Source: Legionellales bacterium (GTDB lineage Bacteria > Pseudomonadota > Gammaproteobacteria > Comchoanobacterales > Comchoanobacteraceae). From it: a stretch of DNA of 44,260 nt. The stretch covers positions 1 through 44,260 of the forward strand of contig PBLX01000011.1 of NCBI GenBank assembly GCA_002722435.1, read 5' to 3'. This document shows positions 17,879-26,217 of this stretch, piece after piece; position 1 is the first letter of the stretch, and each line of letters starts with the position of its first letter. Position numbers and translations under genes: made by a program. Under the pieces are notes generated by a model. It had not been told where the DNA came from and did not search any database. It saw only the letters and a program-made list of their open reading frames with translations.

Positions 17879-20800
17879 ATGCTCGAAGATAGATTAAAGT
17901 CCGTTAAAAATCACGGGGCCAATGCGCTGATCCTCTGTCTCGGCGTTTCTGCTCTAGTGCCGCTAGTCACTCATCTTGGGTCAGCTCGGGAGCAATCTGA
18001 AACGTTTATAGCACTAGCTTGTATAACAGTCTGGGTGATCAGAAAACTTGGTTATACAGTGCTGACCATCATCAATCAACAAAAAACACAGTATCTGTGG
18101 GCACTACATACCATCTCTAGAATCAATAACGACTACTCAAAAGACTGGCACACGCAGCTCAAAAGCATGTTTAAAAGAAAGTTTTTTCTAGTCATTGGCA
18201 ACAAGCAATGCGGGAAATCGCAGCTCTTGAGCAATACAGAGTCGACTGAGTTAAAGTCAAGTTTTGAGTACCAAGATAAAGGGCTTATCTCGCATAGCAT
18301 ATGGTCATATAAAGACCATACGATCCTAGAGAGCACATGCCTCATGCCAACAAATGATGATACTCAGAAGTTGCAAGCAAATTATTGGCAAAACCTTCTC
18401 AATATTCACAAATGGCATTACAGCGCATCTGGTTACAATGCAATTATTATTGTGTTGTCGATACAAAATATACTCAATGAAAAAAAATCACACCCCTCTC
18501 AGAGCGTCGATGCGTTGAAATCACAAGTTGAACATTTAACCAAGTCATGTAGCTCAACACCTTTGTTCTTTGTGCTTACTGGTCTCGACTGCTTACCAGG
18601 GTTTCATGAATTTTTTAAATATATCGATAAAGAAGATGTCGATAGGCCGCTTGGTTTTACCATACCACCGACATCACAACACCATGCTGACATCCAGCTT
18701 GAATTAGATAAAGTTGCCAACGACATCGAATCCTATCTTGTCTATCAACTCGAAAAAGTAGCACTTGGTGATAAAAACGACGTTGCGAAAATGCACACAT
18801 TCTACGAAGGGTTTAAAGCACTAAAACCACGAATCATACAAATTCTATATAGCCTTAAAACATGCGTTAAAAACCCAACAGCTGGGATGTTCTTCACATC
18901 TCACTGCGAAAAAAACACCTATGAGCATAAGATCGACACGCCAAACTCAGCGTTTTACGAAAATCACAAGCAAAGCTATTTCCATAAGACACTTTTGTCA
19001 ACCATCAACAGTCACTGCATTTGGACACCAAGTAGGAAAATACAACAAACAGCATTGTTGTTCATTATTTTACTATCGTGGAGTACAAGTAATCTCTCCA
19101 TTCAACAAAGTATCGTGGCGCCAATACAACACTCAGTTGGGTATTTCTTTCAGGGAAGCGCTGAAAATCAGAACGCAGAGGAAGAAATACAATACATCAA
19201 ATCCCAAACGCCAAAAAATACACAACCACGTCATTACCCGATCAAAACTCAGGTGAAAAGTACAGCACAAAGCCCAGCACAATCAACTCAAAAAAAAGAC
19301 CACATTCAGGCAGCGCAAGATAGTAGCAAACAGGCCAACATCAAGCAAGATCAGCTCAACCGAATCTGGGATATTGTCAAACAGACAGCCGATGCGCATA
19401 TCAATCAGTGTGACCTTCTTCGCCAAATCGACTGTCAACGCACTGCGCTAGGGCTTATGAGCGCAAAAAGTGCATCAGCAATAGACCAAACCATTATCAA
19501 GGCACTCGTAAAGCAACCGCACGCAATACTATCACTCATAAATAAAGTTACCGAGAACGGAATACTACCTTTAAACCAGGAGCAGCTCCAAGAGGCAAGC
19601 TATCTAATTCACAAGGTACAAAAGAATAACATCATTGATAAAAACACACCCGTTACATCGACGATCATTCAATCCATTGACCCAAATTTTTACCAAAAAG
19701 ATGCATTACAGCAGGTGAAAACAGCGCAAGATATGAGTCAACAGGCATGTCAAACGCTCCGAAGAGTGCACACGATCGTTCCCATTCCCCAATTCGAGCC
19801 TTCAACTTGCGAAACACGCGTACAAAGAGACCTCAGCCAGCAAGCATTTGACCAAATTATTAGCACCTATAAGACTGCAATGGCGGCACATCTTCAAAAT
19901 GACAATCTTGTTTCGATACAAAAGAAAGCTGAATACCTTGCAAAGAACACTGGGGTCGTTGCCAACAGTATGCAGAAAATTAGCGATGAGTTACAATCCA
20001 TCGAAAAGCAAGTGGAAACATTCGATACTGAAAGAAGAACTCGATACAAAATGCTGTTAAGCGAAACAAAGAAGTTTGACGAAAAGACTTACAAAAAAGT
20101 ACTATTGACCATCTCGCAACTATCGAAAGAAATAAACATGAGTCGAAACGCTCCGATCGCAACACAACAGCTCCTTGAACAGCTCATTATAGCTGATAGT
20201 AGCGGAAAAATATGGCCGAAACCGTTCGCAAGATTAGACCAGATATCGCAAAACACGATAAAATCTCTTGAAGATTGTATTATAAGCAAGGTCAGCAAAC
20301 ATTTGGATGACCAATGGGTTCAAACAATTGCTATTCCGTACAATGAAGAAATCAAAGGCTACTTCCCATTTAATCCTGATGCATCAAAAAGCATACCACT
20401 TGAAACATTCAACGACTTTTTCTCTCATCAAGGCATTATTAGTGCCTTCTATAATAAAAACTTACATCCACTAATTGAAACAAAAAAAGGTGCAGAGCCT
20501 CAATGGAAAAAACTCCACGGAAAAACGCTGCCACTTAACCCCAACACATCAGCCTTTATAATGGGCAGCACCATTATCCAGAAAATGTATTACCCAAATA
20601 ATACGCCAACACTGTGGTTTGAAGGGGTACTGCGTTACCGCCACACACACAGCGAAATTCAAGCCGTCGAAATCATACAAGACAATGCCCGACAGACCAT
20701 CAAAATCAATCAAACCAGTCCCATACACATCAAATGGCCGCATGCAAAAGACAGTTTCGCGCTCGGCATCGTTCTCAAAGGTGGACAGAGGGTACAATTG

Positions 20801-21013
20801 GTTGAAGAGATGGGCCAATGGAGCATGATCAAGTTTCTAATGAAACACAGCAAATCATCTAGCAATCCAAAGGTGCGCATCGTACGAATTGATCATCCAG
20901 CGTACCCTGTAGAACTAGAATTTGAAACTCAGGCAAACATGCATCCACTTTCAGCGGCTGTACAAAGCTTTTTCCAAGTACCAGAACATATCGCGATACA
21001 AACGAATCATTGA
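17879..21013 (+). CDS. IcmF/TssM-family inner-membrane protein
   Basis: This 1044-residue protein has two N-terminal transmembrane helices (about 14-34 and 42-66), a P-loop GNKQCGKS (107-114) and a third helix (about 390-408). A long helical periplasmic region follows, then the C-terminal IcmF/TssM domain. Convincing family marks are YNEEIKGYFPFNPDASKSIP, then FFSHQGIISAFYNKNLHPL (about 820-860), and IKWPHAKDSFAL followed by GQWSMIKFLM (about 955-985). IcmF proteins stabilise type IVB (Dot/Icm) and form the membrane core of type VI secretion systems. Length fits both. No other secretion gene is in the window. A Q/K-rich linker (about 425-490) is probably disordered. Confidence 0.88.
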   Translation: MLEDRLKSVKNHGANALILCLGVSALVPLVTHLGSAREQSETFIALACITVWVIRKLGYTVLTIINQQKTQYLWALHTISRINNDYSKDWHTQLKSMFKRKFFLVIGNKQCGKSQLLSNTESTELKSSFEYQDKGLISHSIWSYKDHTILESTCLMPTNDDTQKLQANYWQNLLNIHKWHYSASGYNAIIIVLSIQNILNEKKSHPSQSVDALKSQVEHLTKSCSSTPLFFVLTGLDCLPGFHEFFKYIDKEDVDRPLGFTIPPTSQHHADIQLELDKVANDIESYLVYQLEKVALGDKNDVAKMHTFYEGFKALKPRIIQILYSLKTCVKNPTAGMFFTSHCEKNTYEHKIDTPNSAFYENHKQSYFHKTLLSTINSHCIWTPSRKIQQTALLFIILLSWSTSNLSIQQSIVAPIQHSVGYFFQGSAENQNAEEEIQYIKSQTPKNTQPRHYPIKTQVKSTAQSPAQSTQKKDHIQAAQDSSKQANIKQDQLNRIWDIVKQTADAHINQCDLLRQIDCQRTALGLMSAKSASAIDQTIIKALVKQPHAILSLINKVTENGILPLNQEQLQEASYLIHKVQKNNIIDKNTPVTSTIIQSIDPNFYQKDALQQVKTAQDMSQQACQTLRRVHTIVPIPQFEPSTCETRVQRDLSQQAFDQIISTYKTAMAAHLQNDNLVSIQKKAEYLAKNTGVVANSMQKISDELQSIEKQVETFDTERRTRYKMLLSETKKFDEKTYKKVLLTISQLSKEINMSRNAPIATQQLLEQLIIADSSGKIWPKPFARLDQISQNTIKSLEDCIISKVSKHLDDQWVQTIAIPYNEEIKGYFPFNPDASKSIPLETFNDFFSHQGIISAFYNKNLHPLIETKKGAEPQWKKLHGKTLPLNPNTSAFIMGSTIIQKMYYPNNTPTLWFEGVLRYRHTHSEIQAVEIIQDNARQTIKINQTSPIHIKWPHAKDSFALGIVLKGGQRVQLVEEMGQWSMIKFLMKHSKSSSNPKVRIVRIDHPAYPVELEFETQANMHPLSAAVQSFFQVPEHIAIQTNH

Positions 21014-21063
21014 GTCATCCAATCTTAAAATGGTATCATAGCAAATTAGCAATATGAACAACC

Positions 21064-21639
21064 ATGATAGCCGACCTTCTATTAACAACATTGAGACTAG
21101 TGACGTGCTTTATGCTCGCTCAGCGCATGCGTTCAGCCTGGCTATTAGGTATCTGTTCTAGTGTTTATAAAATCAGCATCCTCAGCGCCATTGATTGCAA
21201 AATCCTAGCATCGAGTAAATGTCTAACATTGTTATTAAGTGGCTATGCATGGTTCAAATGGGGCAATAAAGACCACGTTGCAACTGAACATCAAGATCAT
21301 GAAATCGTCGGCGCACATCTTCTGATCGTGGGAATCTGTCTGTTAAGCGTCATCGCCACACATACACTGGTAAGGGCAGTTGATTTACAAACAATCATCG
21401 GTGCGGTCAATCTCCTTGCATACTACATGGCAGCACATAAACACAGATCCTGCTGGACAGTATGGATCGTATACGATATTTTGCTCATCTGTCTTTTTGT
21501 TGAAAAGAAATTGTATTTAAATGCTGTTACAACAATACTTTACATACCGATAGCGCTATCAGGCCATCACTTCTGGACCATCAATCATAAAAAATCCAAG
21601 AAAGACAATACCAAAGAGGCTATAGTTGGCATCAATTAG
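21064..21639 (+). CDS. PnuC-like membrane transporter
   Basis: This 191-residue protein has about six to seven hydrophobic helices and resembles the PnuC family, which imports nicotinamide riboside or related vitamins. Family-like marks are SGYAWFKWG (about 59-67, compare yGWyxW) and WTVWIVYDILLICLFVEKKLY (split around 137-157), then a closing LSGHHFW. Loss of the classic first Trp-x3-Trp pattern leaves the substrate open. It starts 50 bases after the IcmF gene and may share its transcript. A small unrelated inner-membrane family (YgjV-like) is the main alternative. Confidence 0.6.
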   Translation: MIADLLLTTLRLVTCFMLAQRMRSAWLLGICSSVYKISILSAIDCKILASSKCLTLLLSGYAWFKWGNKDHVATEHQDHEIVGAHLLIVGICLLSVIATHTLVRAVDLQTIIGAVNLLAYYMAAHKHRSCWTVWIVYDILLICLFVEKKLYLNAVTTILYIPIALSGHHFWTINHKKSKKDNTKEAIVGIN

Positions 21640-21674
21640 CCACACGCAAAGACAAACAGCGACGATCTTCCATG

Positions 21675-21703
21675 TTGAATAAAAACGCTATTTATGGTAT
21701 TTT
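21675..21703 (+). promoter_or_regulatory. Extended -10 promoter for proS
   Basis: A -35-like TTGAAT (21675-21680), 17-base spacer and -10 TATTTT (21698-21703) preceded by TG at the extended -10 position. Transcription would start near 21710, giving a leader of about 20 bases with no evident Shine-Dalgarno sequence. Confidence 0.6.
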
Positions 21704-21729
21704 CTAGCACTGTATTACGGTATTTTCTA
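21696..21729 (+). repeat. Two direct copies of GGTATTTTCTA before proS
   Basis: Identical 11-base copies at 21696-21706 and 21719-21729 repeat with a 23-base period. The first is the -10 region, the second ends on the A of the proS start codon. Confidence 0.6.
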
Positions 21730-23231
21730 TGAAAACTGCAATAAGCCCTACCCGTTCAGAGAACTATCCACAGTGGTATCAAGAGGTCATCATTGCCGCT
21801 GACTTAGCGCAAGTTGCTTCAGTGCGAGGCTGCATGATCATCAACCCATGGGGATATGCGATCTGGGAAAAAATCCAACGAATCCTCGACGATGAAATTA
21901 AAGCACGCGGCCATGAAAACATTTACTGTCCACTACTCATACCACTAAGCCACATTGAACGCGAGGCAGAACACATAGAAGGTTTTGCGAAGGAATGTGC
22001 CGTCGTCACACACAGTAAATTACAAAAAGCTGAGAATGGAAAGCTTGAGCCAGCATCAGAATTAGAGGAGCCATTAGTCATCAGACCAACGTCTGAAATG
22101 GTCATTGGGGATGTTTTTGCTCAACGAATCCAATCACATCGTGATCTGCCAGTCCTTATGAATCAATGGGCCAACATCATGCGCTGGGAGATGCGTACAC
22201 GAATGTTCCTACGCACATCAGAGTTCTTGTGGCAGGAAGGCCATACTGCACATACAACCGAAGATGAAGCGCACTCACACGCACTTCATATGTTGGCATG
22301 CTATAAAACATTTTGCGAAGACAAGCTTGGGTTACCCGTTATCACCGGAAAAAAATCAAAGAATGAGCGATTTCCAGGTGCCGTCGAAACCTACACTCTA
22401 GAAGGTATCATGCAAGACAACAAAGCATTGCAGTTAGGCACATCTCACTACCTGGGACAAAACTTTGCAAAAAGTTGCAATATACAATACCAGGATGCGG
22501 CAGAGAAAAGACAATATGTACATACTTCATCTTGGGGTGTCACCACCCGGCTTATCGGTGGCCTGGTTATGACACACGCAGATGATGACGGCTTAGTCTG
22601 CCCTCCAAAGATTGCACCAACGCAAATTGTACTCATTCCCATCATTCGTAAAGAAGAAGATAAAGAAGCCATCATAGCCTACTGCAAAGCGATCCAGAGC
22701 ATGCTACAAGAAAAAGTCTATGATGATGGACGTCTTCGAGTCCACATCGATATCAAAGATCGCAAACCAAGTGAGAAAAAATGGCACTGGGTAAAAAAAG
22801 GCGTACCCATCCGCTGCGAAATTGGCATGAACGAAGTCACTGGCCGCAATGTAAGTTACGCACTTAGAATAGACACAAACCATAAGCGCGAAGTAAACAG
22901 CCTAGACGATTTCAATAATAACGTGATCGAATATCTAAGCGAAACCCAAGAGAAACTCTACCAGAGCGCAAAAAACAAACTAAGCCCAAAACACTGCCCC
23001 TTAATCACCAACAAGGACACACTATTTAAACATTTCAGTACTGAAAGCCCCACGCCAGCCCTCATTTATTGGCACGATGATGATAAAATAGAAAAAGACC
23101 TACAAGAGCAATTCAAGGTCAGTATTCGCTGCTACCCTGAAGAAGACATATTCAACTATGAAGAAAGGGGTAAGAGCCTATTTGATTCGACAAAAGTAGG
23201 CCAATTAGCATTGATAGCCAAGGCGTACTAG
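21729..23231 (+). CDS. proS: Prolyl-tRNA synthetase, archaeal/eukaryotic (short) type
   Basis: This 500-residue class II synthetase charges tRNA-Pro. Motif 2 (RWEMRTRMFLRTSEFLWQEGHTAH, split around 155-178) and motif 3 (GLVMTHADDDGLVCPPKIAP, about 278-297) are intact. The sequence lacks the editing insertion between motifs 2 and 3 and ends in a C-terminal domain closing with tyrosine (LIAKAY). These features, and NPWGYAIWEKIQ near the N-terminus, mark the archaeal/eukaryotic-like ProRS found in some bacteria, not the usual gammaproteobacterial type of about 570 residues. The C-terminal zinc module keeps only one clear Cys (IRCYPEED). GST gene follows after 2 bases. Confidence 0.94.
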   Translation: MKTAISPTRSENYPQWYQEVIIAADLAQVASVRGCMIINPWGYAIWEKIQRILDDEIKARGHENIYCPLLIPLSHIEREAEHIEGFAKECAVVTHSKLQKAENGKLEPASELEEPLVIRPTSEMVIGDVFAQRIQSHRDLPVLMNQWANIMRWEMRTRMFLRTSEFLWQEGHTAHTTEDEAHSHALHMLACYKTFCEDKLGLPVITGKKSKNERFPGAVETYTLEGIMQDNKALQLGTSHYLGQNFAKSCNIQYQDAAEKRQYVHTSSWGVTTRLIGGLVMTHADDDGLVCPPKIAPTQIVLIPIIRKEEDKEAIIAYCKAIQSMLQEKVYDDGRLRVHIDIKDRKPSEKKWHWVKKGVPIRCEIGMNEVTGRNVSYALRIDTNHKREVNSLDDFNNNVIEYLSETQEKLYQSAKNKLSPKHCPLITNKDTLFKHFSTESPTPALIYWHDDDKIEKDLQEQFKVSIRCYPEEDIFNYEERGKSLFDSTKVGQLALIAKAY

Positions 23232-23233
23232 AA

Positions 23234-23893
23234 ATGACAAACCCTATTGAAAATCTGCCAATACTTTATAGCTTCAAGCGCTGTCCGTATGCAATACGTG
23301 CACGTATGGCACTTGGCTATGCAAAGATCAATCATATACACAGAGAAATTGACCTCAAAAACAAACATCCAGATTTCCTGATAACATCGCCCAAAGGCAC
23401 AGTCCCAGTGTTAGTAGATCCTGAGCAGCAGCAAGTGATTGACGAAAGTGTTGATATTGTCCGATATGCACTGACAAAACATCAACCCAAAGACTGGCTT
23501 CCGGTAAGTGTAGTAGACCAGATACAAAACGCTAAACTGTTCAATGATATGATGCAAACATTTGTACCAGCGGTGAGAAAAATAAAATATGGCGCAACCC
23601 AAGACGAAGAACATGAGGCAGTCGAAACTGCTCGGAGGTTTCTAAATACCATAGAGTCACGGGTTGCTGGCAAACAACACCTACTTGACGCGCCCTCTGC
23701 ACTGGATATTCTTTGTTTTCCGAATATTCGTCAACTGGCCATCCATGATGGGAGTTGGCTAAGCCACCATGATCTTAAACATGTTGAAAATTGGATCGAT
23801 TTCTGGTGCAAAAGCAACGTTTTCGAGACGATCTTTGTTAATCAACCCACATGGAATCCAGAGCTAGACCCCATTGTCATTAAACACAAGTAA
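23234..23893 (+). CDS. Glutathione S-transferase/glutaredoxin-2-like protein
   Basis: This 219-residue protein has an N-terminal thioredoxin fold with YSFKRCPYAIRARMAL (about 12-27), the cis-Pro in GTVPVLVD (about 55-62) and ESVDIVRYAL. A helical C-terminal domain includes APSALDILCFPNIRQLAIHDG, similar to the end of glutaredoxin 2. The catalytic motif is CPYA, with only one cysteine, favouring glutathione conjugation or reduction over a dithiol mechanism. It is translated right behind proS. The specific substrate cannot be told. Confidence 0.85.
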   Translation: MTNPIENLPILYSFKRCPYAIRARMALGYAKINHIHREIDLKNKHPDFLITSPKGTVPVLVDPEQQQVIDESVDIVRYALTKHQPKDWLPVSVVDQIQNAKLFNDMMQTFVPAVRKIKYGATQDEEHEAVETARRFLNTIESRVAGKQHLLDAPSALDILCFPNIRQLAIHDGSWLSHHDLKHVENWIDFWCKSNVFETIFVNQPTWNPELDPIVIKHK

Positions 23894-23925
23894 CGATAAA
23901 CCATCCAAATGTGGGCCACTACATC

Positions 23926-24204
23926 TCAAATTATTGGCGATGGCACGGACTCTGAAACAAAATCAATCCATGATAGGTGTAAAGGGTCTAAATCTGGGTC
24001 CCTATCTTTTCTAAAAATCCATTTTTGCAAGTCAGCATCTGCCTGCGATAACAACCACTGATGAAGATGGCGCTGATCAGGCGTCAAATGATGATAATAG
24101 GCATCGAAAAAAGGCATAAGAATAAGATCCAGCTCAAGAATACCGCGTCTGCTACGCCACCGCACCACATTGCGCGGCCACAGCACATGCTCAACCTGAC
24201 TCAT
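23926..24204 (-). CDS. sdhE: FAD assembly factor SdhE (succinate dehydrogenase flavinylation)
   Basis: This 92-residue protein contains the SdhE/Sdh5 signature R-G-x-x-E-L-D (RRGILELDLILMPFF, about 18-33) in a small helical fold. SdhE helps insert covalent FAD into SdhA and FrdA. The start codon overlaps the dnaB stop (TGATG), so translation is probably coupled to dnaB, an unusual neighbour for sdhE. It converges on the GST-like gene with 32 bases between them, in which I see no terminator. Confidence 0.88.
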   Translation of the reverse strand: MSQVEHVLWPRNVVRWRSRRGILELDLILMPFFDAYYHHLTPDQRHLHQWLLSQADADLQKWIFRKDRDPDLDPLHLSWIDFVSESVPSPII

Positions 24205-25565
24205 CAGCCACCCATGACCACTTCATTAGTGAAATTATCAAAACGAACATATTCACCCATGTAGCTCAATCGAACCGTACCAATCGGTCCGTTACGTTGC
24301 TTACCAATGATGATTTCTGCGGTACCCTTATCAGGGCTATCACTATTATACACCTCGTCTCGGTAAATAAATGAGATCACGTCCGCATCCTGCTCAATCG
24401 AGCCACTTTCACGTAGATCTGAGTTTACAGGACGCCGATCGGTTCGACTCTCAAGGCTACGGTTCAACTGTGAAAGCGCAACAACTGGCACATTGAGCTC
24501 TTTCGCAATAAGCTTTAGCGATCGAGATATCTCAGAAATCTCTTGAACACGATTGTCCCTAAGCTCCGGGACACGCATAAGCTGGAGATAATCAACAACA
24601 ATAACACCTAAATCGCCATGTTCACGTGCTATTTTTCGCGCCCGCGATCGCAGCTCAGAGGGCGATATTCCACCTGTATCATCAATGAATATGGGTGCTT
24701 CCGATAATAAGCCAATAGCCGAGGTCATCTTTGGCCAATCTTCGTCCCGCAGTTTTCCTGAACGAATGCGCTCCTGCTTAATACGACCCAGCGAAGACAA
24801 CATACGCATCACAATAGACTCACTCGGCATCTCAAGGCTAAAAAACAAAGACGGGCGCTTGGTTGCAATGGCGATATATTCACAAATATTACCACCCAGT
24901 ATGGTTTTACCCATAGATGGCCGCCCAGCAATAATGACAAGATCGCCTTTCTGCAACCCCGAGGTCATTTTATCAAGATCTTGATAGCCAGTCGGCGCAC
25001 CCGTGAGTGATTGGCCGGAGTGATATAGTTGATCAATACGCTCCGTTGTTTTTGCTAACACCGTACCGATGGGTAGCATGGTGTTCTGATCATTGTGGGA
25101 ATGCGCAATGGAAAAAACATCTGCTTCGGCCTGCTGAAGCAGCTCATCAGGCGTACGCCCCTCTGGGTGATAAACTGAGTCGACGATTCGCGTCGCTACC
25201 TGCTGCAAAGCGCGTAGTACGGCTTTGTCATGTATAATGGTCGCATAAGCAGATATATTGCCCCCCACCGGAGCCTGATCAGCAAGCGTATAGATATAAG
25301 ACTCACCGCCAGCTTGATCTAGTGTCGCCTTGTTCTGCAAGAACTCAACAACAGTAAGCATATCAATAGCCATATTCTTGGCATACATTTCTGTTAACGC
25401 CTGAAAAATATGCTGATGCTTTGTATCATAGAAGTCTTCGGCTACTACTGTTGATTCGATACGTTCCCATGCTGCACTTTGTAGCAAAAGCACACCGATT
25501 AGACTTTTCTCTGCTTCACGCGAGAAGGGAAGCACCTTTTTAGCAGCTGACTCTTTCTTATCCAT
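24204..25565 (-). CDS. dnaB: Replicative DNA helicase DnaB
   Basis: This 453-residue helicase has the N-terminal primase-interacting domain (about 10-110, EAEKSLIGVLLL), a linker and the RecA-like core. Motifs are Walker A GRPSMGKT (about 212-219), SLEMPSESIVMRMLSS, Walker B VDYLQLM and DLRESGSIEQDADVISFIYRDE near the C-terminus. It unwinds DNA at the fork as a hexamer. The rplI-dnaB order is common in gammaproteobacteria. The -10 box of its promoter ends six bases before the ATG, suggesting a leaderless transcript. No intein or insertion is present. Confidence 0.97.
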   Translation of the reverse strand: MDKKESAAKKVLPFSREAEKSLIGVLLLQSAAWERIESTVVAEDFYDTKHQHIFQALTEMYAKNMAIDMLTVVEFLQNKATLDQAGGESYIYTLADQAPVGGNISAYATIIHDKAVLRALQQVATRIVDSVYHPEGRTPDELLQQAEADVFSIAHSHNDQNTMLPIGTVLAKTTERIDQLYHSGQSLTGAPTGYQDLDKMTSGLQKGDLVIIAGRPSMGKTILGGNICEYIAIATKRPSLFFSLEMPSESIVMRMLSSLGRIKQERIRSGKLRDEDWPKMTSAIGLLSEAPIFIDDTGGISPSELRSRARKIAREHGDLGVIVVDYLQLMRVPELRDNRVQEISEISRSLKLIAKELNVPVVALSQLNRSLESRTDRRPVNSDLRESGSIEQDADVISFIYRDEVYNSDSPDKGTAEIIIGKQRNGPIGTVRLSYMGEYVRFDNFTNEVVMGG

Positions 25566-25571
25566 GACTCG

Positions 25572-25600
25572 AGTGTATCTGTTTACAATGAAGCAGTCAA
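25572..25600 (-). promoter_or_regulatory. Strong sigma70 promoter of dnaB-sdhE
   Basis: On the minus strand TTGACT (25600-25595), a 17-base spacer and TACACT (25577-25572) form a near-consensus promoter. Only six bases separate the -10 box from the dnaB ATG at 25565. Confidence 0.75.
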
Positions 25601-25639
25601 AAACCCGTGCAGATAAAAGCGCAGTTTTCGATCAACAAT

Positions 25640-26206
25640 CTACGAAGACACGTCCGTATCGACTTCATTATCATTTGAGGACTCAGTCTCAGACTCTTCC
25701 TTGCTCTCAGACGCAGAATCCTTATCATCAGACGCTTTAGTGACTATCTGAGTCACTGTGCTTGATGTGAGCTTCAAGACAATATGCGCCGCAACGTCCG
25801 GGTGTGCTTGGACAACGACAGTGTAGTCACCAACCTCGCGAATGGGCATTTCAAGAATACTCACTTCCTGTTTTGAGACCTCATGACCGTTTGATAAGAG
25901 TAAATCGACCACTTCAGATGAACCAACTGAACCAAAGAGTTTACCCTCTTCATTTGTCGGCACGGAAAGATCAAGCGATTCGAGCTTTTCGAGGATAGAA
26001 ACACGTTTTTTGGCTTCGGTCAGTTTCTGCAACTCAATTTTTTCAAGCTCGCTTTTCCGCTCCATCACTAGGGCAACATGTTCTTTTGTCGCAGGCAAGG
26101 CTTTACCCGAGCGAAACAGATAGTTTCGTGCATATCCCGGTTTGACATCTACTATCTCGCCAATAGAACCTAAATTTTTTATTTTTTCCTGTAGTATCAC
26201 TTGCAT
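25640..26206 (-). CDS. rplI: 50S ribosomal protein bL9 with acidic tail
   Basis: Residues 1-149 are a complete bL9: MQVILQEKIKNLGSIGEIVDVKPG, then GYARNYLFRSGKALPAT, a long helix and the C-terminal rRNA-binding domain with TNEEGKLFGSV. About 37 further residues (from about 152) are almost entirely Asp, Glu, Ser and Asn plus Lys, an acidic tail absent from E. coli bL9. AGGAG precedes the ATG. It is the last gene before the separately transcribed dnaB. Confidence 0.95.
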   Translation of the reverse strand: MQVILQEKIKNLGSIGEIVDVKPGYARNYLFRSGKALPATKEHVALVMERKSELEKIELQKLTEAKKRVSILEKLESLDLSVPTNEEGKLFGSVGSSEVVDLLLSNGHEVSKQEVSILEMPIREVGDYTVVVQAHPDVAAHIVLKLTSSTVTQIVTKASDDKDSASESKEESETESSNDNEVDTDVSS

Positions 26207-26217
26207 GTTTAATTCTC

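Noticed and set aside
18921..19256. 111-residue overlapping frame inside the IcmF gene
   Set aside because: The IcmF frame is continuous here; the overlapping frame is basic and low-complexity, typical of a shifted Gln/Lys-rich linker.
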